64,000 nt of DNA from Sva-07 sp963728195 (GTDB taxonomy: Bacteria; Actinomycetota; Acidimicrobiia; Acidimicrobiales; Ilumatobacteraceae). How positions within the stretch are numbered: the stretch's first letter is position 1; each line of letters opens with the position of its first letter. Shown here piece by piece: positions 45,396 to 55,623 of the stretch. The notes below the pieces were generated by a model, which saw only the letters and a list, made by a program, of their open reading frames with translations, searched no databases and was not told the origin of the DNA. The stretch is taken from positions 248,001 to 312,000 of the forward strand of contig CAVSIX010000011.1 of NCBI GenBank assembly GCA_963728195.1. Reading direction: 5' to 3'. The translations under genes and the position numbers were made by a program.

Positions 45396-46604
45396 ATGGA
45401 AGGTTTCGTCCACCCCGATTTCGCTCCGGTGACCGAGAAGGTCATGACGCTGATGTCCAAGCGCTCCGCCGAGGGCGGCATGGCCGTCGCCGTGTACCAC
45501 CGTGGAGAGCTCGTCGTCGACGCATGGACCGGTGTCCGTGACGCCGACGGCACGCCGTGGGAACGCGACACGATGTCGATGAGCTTCTCGACCACCAAGG
45601 GCGTCGTCGCCACGATCGTCCACCGCCTCGTCGACCAGGGCCTGCTCGACTACGACGTTCCCGTTGCGACGTATTGGCCGGAGTTCGCCGCCGGCGGCAA
45701 GGACTCGATCACCTTGCGGCACCTCCTGACGCACCAGGCGGCGCTCCATGACGTGCGGGCCCTGGCCGAGTCGACCGAGACGCTGCTCGACTGGGAGCGG
45801 ATGGCCGAACTCCTCGCCGCGAGTTCGCCGGCATGGGAGGTCGGCACCCGTTCCGGCTACCACGCGCTGACCTACGGCTGGCTCGTCGGCGAAGTGATCC
45901 GGCGCGTCACCGGACTCTCCGTGAACCAGGCGTTGCAGCGCGAGATCGTCGAGCCGCTCGGCCTCGAGGGCCAGATGTACATCGGCGCCCCACCCGACGT
46001 GCGCAGCCGCATCGCCACGCTGCTCGTCGATCCGAAGGCGTCGGCTCGGCTGCTCGGTCTGCTCAGGCGGCTGTCACGGTTCGATCGTTACGCACCGTTG
46101 TACTCGGCGCTGGTGGTCGACGACATCCTCGACGTCGGCCAGACCGAGCACATCCACGACGCCGAGATCCCTGCGGCCAACGGGGTCTTCACCGCGCGCT
46201 CTCTCGCTCGGATGTACGCCGCGCTGGCGACACCGGACGCCTTCCAGGGTCCGTCGCTGCTGACGCCCGAGACGTTGCGTGAGGCGACGCGCGAACAGCC
46301 GGCGCTCGGTCCGACCGGTGTCGCAGCCGGCACCGACCGCTCCAAGGTCGGCCGCGACGCATCGGTGTTGATCAACATGCACTGGCGACTCGGCTACCAC
46401 CTGGCCGGCACGACCTCGGGCGTGCTGCCGAAGGCATTCGGTCATTTCGGCTTCGGCGGCTCGGGCGCCTGGGGTGATCCCGCGTCGGGCCTCGCGGTGG
46501 CGATGATCCTCAACCAGGTCGGCGGCACGCCGTTCGGCGACACCAAGATGCTGCGCATCGGCGGCGCAGCCGTGCGGGCGGCCAAGCGCCGAACCGAGGC
46601 CTGA
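45396..46604 (+). CDS. Serine hydrolase of the class C beta-lactamase/esterase fold
   Basis: This 402-residue protein has the SxxK motif in SFSTTKGV (Ser nucleophile). The YxN-like position is SGYHALTYGW (Tyr), and the C-terminal FGHFGFGGSGAWGDP replaces the KTG box in the usual esterase manner. No signal peptide is present, so it is likely a cytoplasmic esterase (LipE/EstB type) rather than a beta-lactamase. The N-terminal MEGFVHPDFAPVTEKV is common in actinobacterial members. It is divergent from nagA by 76 bp. Confidence 0.88.
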   Translation: MEGFVHPDFAPVTEKVMTLMSKRSAEGGMAVAVYHRGELVVDAWTGVRDADGTPWERDTMSMSFSTTKGVVATIVHRLVDQGLLDYDVPVATYWPEFAAGGKDSITLRHLLTHQAALHDVRALAESTETLLDWERMAELLAASSPAWEVGTRSGYHALTYGWLVGEVIRRVTGLSVNQALQREIVEPLGLEGQMYIGAPPDVRSRIATLLVDPKASARLLGLLRRLSRFDRYAPLYSALVVDDILDVGQTEHIHDAEIPAANGVFTARSLARMYAALATPDAFQGPSLLTPETLREATREQPALGPTGVAAGTDRSKVGRDASVLINMHWRLGYHLAGTTSGVLPKAFGHFGFGGSGAWGDPASGLAVAMILNQVGGTPFGDTKMLRIGGAAVRAAKRRTEA

Positions 46605-46640
46605 GTCGCTCGTTCGGTCCCACGCTCGTGCGAGAGCGCG

Positions 46641-48077
46641 TCAGGCGCTGGCGGGCTGCGTCGACCTCGTTCCCGACGCAGGGAGTCCCCGGGTGGCAGC
46701 GACGTCGTCGTCGTCGATGAACCACGACACGACGATCGCCGGGATCATGATCAGTCCGACCGCCAGGAAGCCTCCCTGGTAGGCGCTGAGCCTCTCGGCA
46801 GCGGGCGCTGCGTCACCGGCGGCGGGCAGGAGCGCGGCGATCACCGTCGCCGCGAGTGCAACACCGGATGCGTACGACACCTGGCGCTGGGTGTTGAACA
46901 GGCTCGTCGCCCGCCCCGTGTCGGCCATCGACGTGGTCGCATAGGCGGCGGTCTGGATCGACACGAAGACCATGCCGACCGACAGGCCGCGGATGAACGC
47001 GAAGACGGCGATCGTCGACAGCGGCGTCGTCAGGTCCGCGGTGGCGAACAGGCAGGTGGCGGCGGACGTCGCCGCCGTACCGACCACCATCAGGCGGCGC
47101 GGACCGACCAACCGGTAGAGCCGCTTGCCGAGCAGGTTCGACACGAGGAACACGCCGAACGCCTGTGGCGACTGCGCGAGGCCGCTCTCGAACGCGCTGT
47201 AGCCCCGGAGCGTCTGCAGGTACAGGGGGAGTACGAAGATCATTCCGAAGAACCCGGCGTAGACGAGCGCCGCAGAGATGTTGATCGTGCGGAACAGCCG
47301 GTCCCTGAACAGCCGCAGCGTCAGGATCGGTTCGGGGATCCGGAGTTCGATCACGATCAACGCCACCGCTGCGGCGATGCCGACCGCGGCGAACGTCAGC
47401 GTGTACGCCGAGAACCAGCCCCGTTCGGGCCCGATCGAGAGCGTGTACAGGAACGTGCCGACCGCCACGCCAGACAGCACGAACCCGGCGGCGTCGAAGG
47501 CGCCGGGTGTCTCGTGCTTCGTCTCGGCGAGCCAGACCACCGAGAGGAAGATGGCCACGGCGCCGATCGGCCCGTTGATCAGGAAGATCCAGTGCCACGA
47601 CGCGGCGTCGACGAGGATGCCACCGAGCATCGGCCCGATCGCCGGTGCGATCACCGCCACGCTCAACACTCCGATCGCCGCCTTGGCTCGTTCCTCCATC
47701 GGGAAGGCCCGGTAGAGCATCGCCGCACCGACCGGTGTGACGAGACCGGCGCCGAGTCCCTGCAGGAGCCGGAACGCGACGAGTTGGTCGAGGGTCTGCG
47801 AGACACCGCACAGCAGCGATGCGGCGACGAACACGATCAGCGCACCGATGAACACCCGCTTGGTGCCGAACCGGTCGCCGAGCCATCCGGCAGCGGGGAT
47901 GACGGCGGCGTAGGTGAGCAGGTACCCGACGGCGACCCACTCGATCTCGGTGGTCTCGACGCCGAAGTCTTCCGCCATTCTGGGCAGCGCGACGTTCACC
48001 ATCGTGCCGTCGATGATCGTCATGAACAGCCCCATGATGTAGACGGTCATCACCTTCGACGGATATGTCATCGTCAT
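46641..48077 (-). CDS. DHA2-family MFS multidrug transporter (14 helices)
   Basis: This 478-residue protein has about 14 hydrophobic helices. Motif A is GWLGDRFGTKRVFIG, and the N-terminal family motif is MTIIDGTMVNVALPRMAEDF, typical of EmrB/QacA DHA2 transporters. It exports drugs or other small molecules by proton antiport. The QGLGAGLVTPVGAAMLY segment matches motif C. No cognate regulator is adjacent. It is divergent from hrpA, whose start lies about 140 bp away. Confidence 0.92.
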   Translation of the reverse strand: MTMTYPSKVMTVYIMGLFMTIIDGTMVNVALPRMAEDFGVETTEIEWVAVGYLLTYAAVIPAAGWLGDRFGTKRVFIGALIVFVAASLLCGVSQTLDQLVAFRLLQGLGAGLVTPVGAAMLYRAFPMEERAKAAIGVLSVAVIAPAIGPMLGGILVDAASWHWIFLINGPIGAVAIFLSVVWLAETKHETPGAFDAAGFVLSGVAVGTFLYTLSIGPERGWFSAYTLTFAAVGIAAAVALIVIELRIPEPILTLRLFRDRLFRTINISAALVYAGFFGMIFVLPLYLQTLRGYSAFESGLAQSPQAFGVFLVSNLLGKRLYRLVGPRRLMVVGTAATSAATCLFATADLTTPLSTIAVFAFIRGLSVGMVFVSIQTAAYATTSMADTGRATSLFNTQRQVSYASGVALAATVIAALLPAAGDAAPAAERLSAYQGGFLAVGLIMIPAIVVSWFIDDDDVAATRGLPASGTRSTQPASA

Positions 48078-48132
48078 CCGACGCTAGGCGACACCCCCGC
48101 CCGACCGAGACCCCGACGAGCCGAACCGTCAC

Positions 48133-48156
48133 GTGTGACCCGGCACGGTGTGACAG
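48133..48156 (-). repeat. Partial copy of the 30-bp palindromic element
   Basis: Read on the minus strand this begins CTGTCACACCGTG. It matches the first 24 bases of the element at 6200 in 21 positions. It lies in the gap between the MFS and hrpA genes. Confidence 0.5.
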
Positions 48157-48218
48157 TCGGGTGGGAACTGGCGGTGGCGGATCGTTCCAGGGCTGCGAGG
48201 CTGTTCGACCGAGTTGCC

Positions 48219-51200
48219 ATGTCGTCCACCGCCATCGACCTCCGGCGCGCCGCTGCGGACGCGATCGTCACCGGTGGTCGGTTGGCGTACCCGGAGAGCT
48301 TGCCGATCACCGAACGCCGCGACGAGCTGGTCGCAGCGATCCGCGAGCACCAGGTGGTGATCGTGGCCGGCGAGACCGGCTCGGGCAAGAGCACGCAGTT
48401 GCCCAAGCTCTGTCTCGAGGCCGGACGCGGCGTCGACGGGATGATCGGCCACACGCAGCCCCGTCGGGTCGCGGCGCGCACGATCGCCGAGCGGGTCGCC
48501 GACGAACTGGGATCGAAGCTCGGCGACGACGTCGGCTACACCGTCCGGTTCACCGACGAGGTGGGCGACGCCACGCTGATCAAGGTGATGACCGACGGCA
48601 TCCTGCTCGCCGAGATCCAGCGCGACCGGCTGCTGCGCCGCTACGACACGTTGATCATCGACGAGGCCCACGAGCGCAGCCTCAACATCGACTTCATCCT
48701 CGGCTATCTGAAGCAGCTCCTGCCGCAGCGCCCGGACCTGAAGCTGATCGTCACCAGCGCCACGATCGACACCGCCCGCTTCGCCGACCATTTCGCCCAA
48801 CTGTCACACCATGGCGGGTCGAACGTGACAGTTCCGGCGCCGGTGATCGAGGTGACCGGGCGGACGTTCCCCGTCGAGCTCCGATATCGGCCGCTGGTCG
48901 ACGACGATCCCGACGCCGCCGACCGTGACCAGGTGCAGGGAATCGTCGAGGCCGTCGAGGAACTCCGTCACGAGGGGCCGGGCGACGTGCTCGTGTTCCT
49001 GTCGGGCGAACGCGAGATCCACGACACCGCCGATGCGCTGCGACGCCTCGAGCTGCGCGGCACCGAGGTGCTGCCGCTCTACGCCCGGCTGTCGGCGCCC
49101 GAGCAGCACCGGATCTTCGAACGGCCGCCGACGGGTGGGCCGGGCCGCCGCATCGTGCTCGCGACCAACGTCGCCGAGACGTCGCTCACCGTTCCCGGCG
49201 TGCGCTACGTCGTCGACACCGGCTCCAGCGCGGATCTCGCGTTACAGCCGTCGGCTGAAGGTGCAGCGGTTGCCGATCGAACCGGTGTCGCAGGCGTCGG
49301 CCAACCAGCGAGCCGGGCGGTGCGGCCGTGTGGCTCCGGGCATCTGCATCCGTCTGTACTCCGAGGACGACTTCGACGCCCGTCCGGAGTTCACCGATCC
49401 CGAGATCCTGCGGACCAACCTGGCCTCGGTCATCCTCCAGATGACGGCGATCGGGCTCGGCGACGTCGCACGTTTCCCGTTCCTGGAACCGCCCGACCGC
49501 CACGCCATCCGCGACGGGTATGCGCTGCTCGACGAGCTCGCTGCGCTGCGCGAGCCGAGCGACGGCGTGAAGGACGGCCCGCGCCGGCTCACCCGAATCG
49601 GGCGCTCGTTGGCCCGGCTCCCCGTCGATCCGCGGCTCGGTCGGATGGTGCTCGAGGCCGATCGGCTGGGCTGTGTGCGCGAGGTGCTGGTGATCGCGTC
49701 GGCACTGTCGATCCAGGATCCGCGCGAACGGCCGCAGGACAAACGGGAGTTGGCGAACGAATTCCACAACCGGTTCAAGGTCGATGGCTCGGATCTGCTG
49801 TCGATCGTGGCGCTGTGGGACCACCTGCGCACGAAGCAGCGCGAGCTGTCGGGCAACCAGTTCCGGCGGATGTGCCGCAAGGAGTACCTCAACTACCTCC
49901 GGGTGCGTGAATGGATGGACCTGTTCAGCCAGCTGCGACGCATCGCCGGCCAGTTGGGGATCCGTCCCTCGACGCAGGAGTCGCATCCCGACCACGTCCA
50001 CCGAGCGGTGCTCGCAGGACTCCTGTCGCACATCGGCATGCGCGACCGCGAGACCCGCGAGTTCGTCGGTGCGCGCCAGTCGCGCTTCGTGATCGCGCCG
50101 GGCTCGGTGCTCACGCGTCGTCCACCGCCGTGGGTGATGGCGGCCGAGCTGGTCGAGACGAACCAGCTCTATGCACGGCGGGTGGCGAAGATCGATCCAC
50201 GATGGGCCGAGCGTGCCGGCGCCCACCTCGTCAAGCGGTCGTACGACAACGTCCGCTGGGATCCCAAGGGCGGTCGAGCCGTCGCCACCGAGCAGGTCAC
50301 GCTGTACGGCCTCGCAATCGTCAGCGATCGCACGATCGGCTACGACCGTGTCAACGCTGCGGAAGCCCGCGCCTGGTTCATCACCAAGGCGCTGGTCGAA
50401 CGCGACGTCGCCGATGCAGCCTGGATCGGTCGCCAGACGTTCCTGCAGCACAACGCCGAGTTCGTCGAGCGCGTCCGGCGCATGGCCGTGCGCGTGCGGC
50501 GGGTGGAGCTGATCGACGACGAGACGCTGTTCGAGTTCTACGACGACCGCATCGGCGCCGACGTCACCTCGATCCGCCACTTCGACCGCTGGTGGAAGTC
50601 GACCGGGCGCGACCGGCCGGGTCTGCTCGACCTGACCGACGACGTCCTCGCCGGACGAAGCCACGGCGTGCGCCTCGCCGACTACCCCGACACGTGGCAG
50701 CAACGCCGCGGCGACGCCGTGATCGAACTGCCGCTCACGTACCGGTACGGGCCGGGCGAACCGCTCGACGGCGTCACCGTGCACGTACCGCTCGCCGGAC
50801 TCAACCAGGTGACGCCCGACGGGTTCGACTGGCAGATCCCCGGCCACCGACGTGAGTTGATCGCCACGCTCATCCGGTCGCTTCCCAAGGAGGTGCGACG
50901 CCGACTGAACCCGATCGGCGAGACGATCGATGCGGTGCTCGATCGGTTGCCTTCGACGATCCCCGACCGCCCACTGGTGGAGTGGCTCGCCGATGCCCTC
51001 GATGCGGTTGCCGGCGTCAGGGTGGACCCCTCGGCGTTCGACCCCTCGGTGCTCGCCGACCATCTGCGTCTGCACTTCGTCGTGTCCGACGACGAGGGGC
51101 AGGTGCGCGGCGTCGGCACCGATCTCGCTGCGCTGCGGGCGTCGCTCGCCGGTTTCGCCCGCGAATCGATCGCCGCTGCGGCGCCGATCGAGGAGCGACG

Positions 51201-52062
51201 CGGGATCGTCGACTGGGACGTCGGCGACCTCCCGAGAGTGGTGGAGTCGGGCGACCGCGACCTCGACGTGCAGGCCTTTCCGGCGCTGCTCGACGTCGGC
51301 GACAGCGTCGCGCTGCGGGTGGTGACCACTCCCGAGCTCCAGGCGCGGGTGATGCGCGGCGGGGTGCGTCGGTTGCTGTTGCTGACCGCGTCGCCGACGC
51401 GTTCGTCGGTCGTGCGCAAGGTGTCGAACGACGATCGTCTGGCGATCGCGGCCGGCGACATCGAACTCGGAGAGCTGAGCGGCGACTGCGTGGCTGGAGC
51501 GGTCGATCGTGTGATGTCCGACCACGGCCAGCTGCCCTGGACCGAAGCCGAATTCGATGCGCTACGCCGGGCGGTGCGCGATGCGGCGCCGGGATTGGCC
51601 GCCATTGCGCTGCACAAGGCTGCCCGCGTGATGGCAGCGGCGACCGACGCATCGCAACGCCTGGCCAGGCTGCGCGCCGACGCACTGCAGGGCTCCGTCG
51701 ACGACGCCAACCGGCACCTCGGACGTCTCGTCCACCGGGGATTCGTGCTGGGTGCTGGTGTCGATCGGCTCGACGACATCGAGCGCTACGTGCGTGCGAT
51801 CACGTACCGGCTCGATCATCTGGCGGGGGCGCAGGTGGCCGATCAGCGCAGGATGGCCGAGGTCGTGCCGTTGGAGCAGCGTTTCGAAGCGATCGTCGAC
51901 GCCGCCGGAACGGCCCAGTTGTCCACGGTGCTCGTCGAGCTGCGCTGGCAACTCGAAGAACTGCGCGTGGCCACCTTCGCCCAGCCCCTGATGGTCCGCC
52001 GCCCGGGCCAACCGCCGGTCAGCGTCAAGCGCATCGCCGCCGCCCTCAGCGCCCTCCGCTGA
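48219..52062 (+). pseudogene. hrpA: ATP-dependent RNA helicase HrpA, interrupted by one frameshift
   Basis: The gene encodes a DEAH-box helicase of about 1,280 residues. From ATG 48219 the frame gives Walker A AGETGSGKST, QPRRVAARTIAERV, DEAH in IIDEAHERS, TSATID and NVAETSLTVPGVRYVVDTG. Near 49225 the frame is lost, with one extra base. In the next frame the protein continues ARISRYSRRLKVQRL, SQASANQRAGRCGR (motif VI) and the HA2, OB-fold and DUF3418-like C-terminus. The repeat at 48801 adds about ten residues (LSHHGGSNVT) after FADHFAQ, where homologues go straight to PVIEVSGR. If the frameshift is real, the gene is dead. Confidence 0.88.
48801..48831 (+). repeat. 30-bp palindromic element, copy B, in frame within hrpA
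   Basis: The ends CTGTCAC and GTGACAG form inverted 7-bp arms. It differs from the copy at 6200-6229 in one base of 30. It lies between the TSATID motif and the APVIEV strand of HrpA and adds LSHHGGSNVT without shifting the frame. This recalls in-coding palindromic elements of other bacteria. Confidence 0.8.
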
Positions 52063-52191
52063 CGCGCCCTCTCGGGCTCACCCCCGGGCCACCAACCAAC
52101 CAACCACGTTTGGGTTGCATTTTCGGTGCACGGGGCCACCGGAAACCCGACACAAACGATGAGTTCTGGTCGCGTCTGCGAAGCTGGCGCG

Positions 52192-53580
52192 GTGACGACG
52201 CTCGACGATCGCCAGCTCGAACGGCTCACCCACGAGACGGTCGAGCTCCTGCAGACACTCATCCGCAACCGTTGCGTCAACGACGGCACGGCGGAGTCCG
52301 GCGGTGAGGTGCGCAACGCCGATGTGCTGGCGCAGGTGGTCGAGGGTGGCGGCGTCGACGTCGAGCGATTCGACGCGGCACCGGGACGTACGTCGATCGT
52401 CGCTCGGATCCCCGGTAGCGATCCCGACGCACCGAGCCTGTGCCTGATGGGGCACACCGACGTGGTGCCCGTCAACGAATCGGGCTGGCGCGAGGACCCG
52501 TTCGGCGGCGAGATCATCGACAGCGGCAACGGACCCGAAGTGTGGGGGAGGGGTGCTGTCGACATGCTCAACCTGACGGCGTCGATGGCGGTCGCGTTCC
52601 GTCATCTCGCCGAGAGCGGATTCCGCCCGAGCGGCGATCTGATCTACTTCGGGGTGGCCGACGAGGAGGCGGGCAGCGCCTACGGCGCGAGGTGGATGGC
52701 GCAGCACCATCCCGACGCGATCCGCGCCGACTACGTCGTCACCGAGAACGGCGGCCTGCACTCCGGGCCGGAGGAGAGACCGGTGATCGGCATCAACATC
52801 GCCGAGAAGGGCGTGGCGTGGCGTCGGTTGCGTGTCCGGGGGACGCCCGGCCACGGCTCGGCACCGTTCCGTCGTGACAATGCGCTCGTCAAGGCCGCCG
52901 CTGTCATCCAGCGGTTGCACGACTACCGGCCGGCGCCCCGGTTCCACGAGCTGTGGACCCAGCGGGTGGAGTCGATCGGCCTGCCTGACGACATGAAGGC
53001 CGACCTACTCGATCCCGCTCGGATCGACGACTGGCTCGACACGTTCGCGCACACCGCGCTCGCTTCGCACTTCCACGCCTGCACCCACACCACGTTCTCA
53101 CCGAACCTCATCGACGGCAATGAATCGGGCGGCGGCCGGATGAAGGTCAACACGATCCCCGATGTGGTCGTGATCGACGTCGACGTCCGCACGATGCCCG
53201 GCGAGGGTCCCGACGAGGTGGCGGCGCACCTGCGCACAGCCCTCGGCGATCTCGCCGACCACGTCGAGGTGGAGCCGTTGATGAACGACGCCGCTTCGAT
53301 CAGCCGGTCCGACACTCCGTTGTGGGTCTCGCTGCAGCGCGCCGTCAACGTGCCGTTCCCGACCGCCCGACTCAGCCCACAGTTCATCGTCGGCTTCACC
53401 GATGCCCGGATCTACCGCGAGATGGGCGCGGTCGCCTACGGCGCCGGACTGTTCAGCCCCTCGCTCGACGCCGGCGAATTCGGGTCACGTTTCCACGGCA
53501 ACGACGAGCGCATCGACATCGACTCCCTCGCACTGACCACGCGCCTCTGGCACCACCTGGCGACCGACCTCCTCGGCTGA
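52192..53580 (+). CDS. M20-family metallopeptidase/deacylase
   Basis: This 462-residue enzyme has the M20 metal motifs: LCLMGHTDVVPV (His, Asp), VWGRGAVDM (Asp), FGVADEEAGSAYG (catalytic Glu and ligand Glu), and a C-terminal GSRFHGNDERIDI holding the last His. A dimerisation lid domain lies between about residues 200 and 320. M20 enzymes cut dipeptides or acyl-amino acids; the substrate is unknown here. I take GTG 52192 as the start; ATG 52159 is an alternative. It lies 129 bp after hrpA; the gap has an (ACCA)n-like run near 52100 but no clear element. Confidence 0.9.
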   Translation: MTTLDDRQLERLTHETVELLQTLIRNRCVNDGTAESGGEVRNADVLAQVVEGGGVDVERFDAAPGRTSIVARIPGSDPDAPSLCLMGHTDVVPVNESGWREDPFGGEIIDSGNGPEVWGRGAVDMLNLTASMAVAFRHLAESGFRPSGDLIYFGVADEEAGSAYGARWMAQHHPDAIRADYVVTENGGLHSGPEERPVIGINIAEKGVAWRRLRVRGTPGHGSAPFRRDNALVKAAAVIQRLHDYRPAPRFHELWTQRVESIGLPDDMKADLLDPARIDDWLDTFAHTALASHFHACTHTTFSPNLIDGNESGGGRMKVNTIPDVVVIDVDVRTMPGEGPDEVAAHLRTALGDLADHVEVEPLMNDAASISRSDTPLWVSLQRAVNVPFPTARLSPQFIVGFTDARIYREMGAVAYGAGLFSPSLDAGEFGSRFHGNDERIDIDSLALTTRLWHHLATDLLG

Positions 53581-53583
53581 CTG

Positions 53584-53928
53584 CGTGTGCCGCATCAGGC
53601 AACGTTCGCAGCATCCCCGATCGGCACCTCGGCCGGCGGCTACGAGTTCGCCCGTGCGGCGGTGTTCGCTCTGTCGAACACCTTCGGTGTCCGCATGGCG
53701 GGCGTTTTCATGCTCTCGACCGGCACGATCTGGTGACGCTCGGGTGCCGTCCCACGCTGGATGGCTGGATTGACGTACGGGCTTGCCATCCTGCAGGTGT
53801 CCGGGCTCGGCATCAGCCTGTGGATGACCCTCGCGTTCCCGGTCTGGGTACTGATCGTCCGTGTCCACTTCCTGGTGGTTCGCCCGGAATCGCCCACTGC
53901 GGGCGATGGAGGCCGAGTCGATCCCTGA
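53584..53928 (+). pseudogene. Membrane-protein C-terminal remnant with in-frame stop
   Basis: Translation gives GYEFARAAVFALSNTFGVRM, then GVFMLSTGTIW, a TGA at 53734, then PRWMAGLTYGLAILQVSG and a hydrophobic run ending VRVHFLVV. The two parts join as one family-like membrane C-terminus if the TGA is read through as Leu or Trp. There is no start or N-terminal half. It is a decaying gene fragment, located just behind the M20 stop. Confidence 0.65.
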
Positions 53929-53941
53929 GTACGGTCGACTC

Positions 53942-55288
53942 ATGCTCGACACCGATCTGACCGCCGCAGCCGTGAAGACCTACCTGTACGGCTATCCGCT
54001 CGTCTACAACCTCGTCGAAACCCAGCGGCTGATCGACGGCTCCACGCCGCTCGTGGCGGGAGCGCGGGCGAACCGCTTCGCAGCGGCTCGCGAGCTGCTG
54101 GGACCCGATGCCCGCTTCGTGAGTCCCAACAACGACACGTGTTACCTCATGGCGGGGTGTGATCTCCGCGACGGGCCGCTGCTGCTGTCCGTGCCGGACA
54201 CGCACGACCGGTACTACGTGCTGCAGTTCGTCGACGCCTGGTCGGAGAACTTCGCCTACATCGGGCGTCGTGCCACGGGCACCAGCGCGCAGACCTTCGT
54301 GCTCGCGCCGGCCGGCTATGACGGGACCGTGCCCGACGGGGCAACGCTCGTCGAGGTCCCCACGTCGATCTTCGCGATCGTCGGCCGGATCCAGGTCGAC
54401 GGGGCCGCCGACCTTCCGGCGGTGCATGCGTTGCAAGACCAGTTCTCGCTCGAGCCACTCAACGCAACGTCGGACGGCGCAGGCCAGTTCGGTGTACCCC
54501 AGGTGGAAGTCGACGTCCCCGACGACCTGCTCTGGTGGGAACAGTTCCGCGTGTCCCTCGCCGCCTTTCCGCCCTCGCCGGCCGACGCCGAATTCCTCGA
54601 GACCGCGGCCCTGCTCGGGCTCACCGGGCCCTCGTCGCCGCTCGTCGACCCGGACCCCGACCTCGCTGCGGCATTCATCGAGGGTCGCCGGCGCGGCGAC
54701 GCGAAGCTCGAGGAGCTGAGCAAGACCTTGCTGAAGATGGTCGACGGATGGAGCGGCGCCATGCACGGATTCGACTACAACCTCGACAACACGGGCATCG
54801 GCACCATCGACGCCCCCGAGTGGAAGATCGCCGACCGCACGACGGCCTACGTGACCCGGGCCATCGCCGCCCGCCTCGGCCTGTGGGGCAACCACGGCTA
54901 CGAGGCGAGGTACGACCTCCTCTGGCAGGACGAGAACGGTGACGAATTCGACGGAAGCCACGCGTACGAGCTCACGCTCGACCCGCAGCCACAGGTCGAT
55001 GCGTTCTGGTCGCTCACGATGTACGACGAGCCCGACTACTACCTGGTGGCGAACGAGATCGACCGCTACTCGATCGGCGACCGCACACCCGGTCTCGAGC
55101 TGGGACCCAACGATTCGGTGACGATCCTGATGCAACACGCGAGACCGTCAGAGGAGCACGTCGCCAACTGGCTGCCGGCACCCAGCGGCAAATTCCGCCC
55201 GATCCTGCGCAGCTACCAGCCGGTCGGCCCGATGCTGACCGGCGACTACGTACTCCCGAAGGTGCGCAAGCTGACGCAACCGCGTTGA
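53942..55288 (+). CDS. DUF1254/DUF1214 family protein
   Basis: This 448-residue protein starts at ATG 53942. The N-terminal DUF1254 region includes YLYGYPLVYNLVETQRLIDG, RFVSPNNDTCYLMAGCDL and RYYVLQFVDAWSENFAYIG. The C-terminal DUF1214 region has ARYDLLWQDENGDEFDGSH, YELTLDPQPQVDAFWSLTMY and the Asn/Arg-rich NEIDRYSIGDRTPGL. There is no signal peptide, although many homologues are secreted. The function is unknown. It follows a pseudogene and precedes a gap with no recognisable gene. Confidence 0.9.
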   Translation: MLDTDLTAAAVKTYLYGYPLVYNLVETQRLIDGSTPLVAGARANRFAAARELLGPDARFVSPNNDTCYLMAGCDLRDGPLLLSVPDTHDRYYVLQFVDAWSENFAYIGRRATGTSAQTFVLAPAGYDGTVPDGATLVEVPTSIFAIVGRIQVDGAADLPAVHALQDQFSLEPLNATSDGAGQFGVPQVEVDVPDDLLWWEQFRVSLAAFPPSPADAEFLETAALLGLTGPSSPLVDPDPDLAAAFIEGRRRGDAKLEELSKTLLKMVDGWSGAMHGFDYNLDNTGIGTIDAPEWKIADRTTAYVTRAIAARLGLWGNHGYEARYDLLWQDENGDEFDGSHAYELTLDPQPQVDAFWSLTMYDEPDYYLVANEIDRYSIGDRTPGLELGPNDSVTILMQHARPSEEHVANWLPAPSGKFRPILRSYQPVGPMLTGDYVLPKVRKLTQPR

Positions 55289-55623
55289 TCGACCACCAAC
55301 GACACAGAACCGAGTTCCCATGACCAGTACCGTCGACCACGGAGTTGCCGTTCACGTCTCGGTGGCGGCTCACCAAGCACTCATCGTCGCCGAACTTGCG
55401 GACGCCGACCAGTCGTACCAATCGGCGCCACGGCCACCAATGGCGGCCGCCACATCAGCGTCGTCGTCCCACCGAACGGGCAGCGCCACATCGTCGATGG
55501 TCATCGATCGCAACTCCGCCACTCGTCGAGAGTGGGCACGCACCCAGGTGTCCCGGATCGCCGGCTGAATGCTGTCCAGTTTCGCCGCGAGTGTGAAGCC
55601 ACTCGCGGGTGTAGGCATGGTGC
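55289..55623. other. Gap with no supported gene
   Basis: The only substantial open frame (55370-55618, minus, 82 residues) includes RDTWVRAHSRRVAELRSMTI and WDDDADVAAAIGGRGADWYDW but matches no family I know. It could be a gene fragment. A 9-bp palindrome (55585-55608) near the DksA start is listed separately. Confidence 0.4.
55585..55608. promoter_or_regulatory. Inverted repeat upstream of the DksA/TraR gene
   Basis: CCGCGAGTG and CACTCGCGG flank a 6-base loop (TGAAGC). It ends 15 bp before the ATG at 55624, so it could be an operator or a hairpin in the 5' leader. Confidence 0.5.

Noticed and set aside
49186..51525. A 779-residue minus-strand open frame opposite hrpA.
   Set aside because: The composition is that of antisense translation of a GC-rich gene; there are no domains, and the helicase on the plus strand is clear.
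52095..52125. ACCA/CCAA tandem repeats near 52.1 kb as a functional repeat.
   Set aside because: Only about three units; a short simple run with no sign of function.
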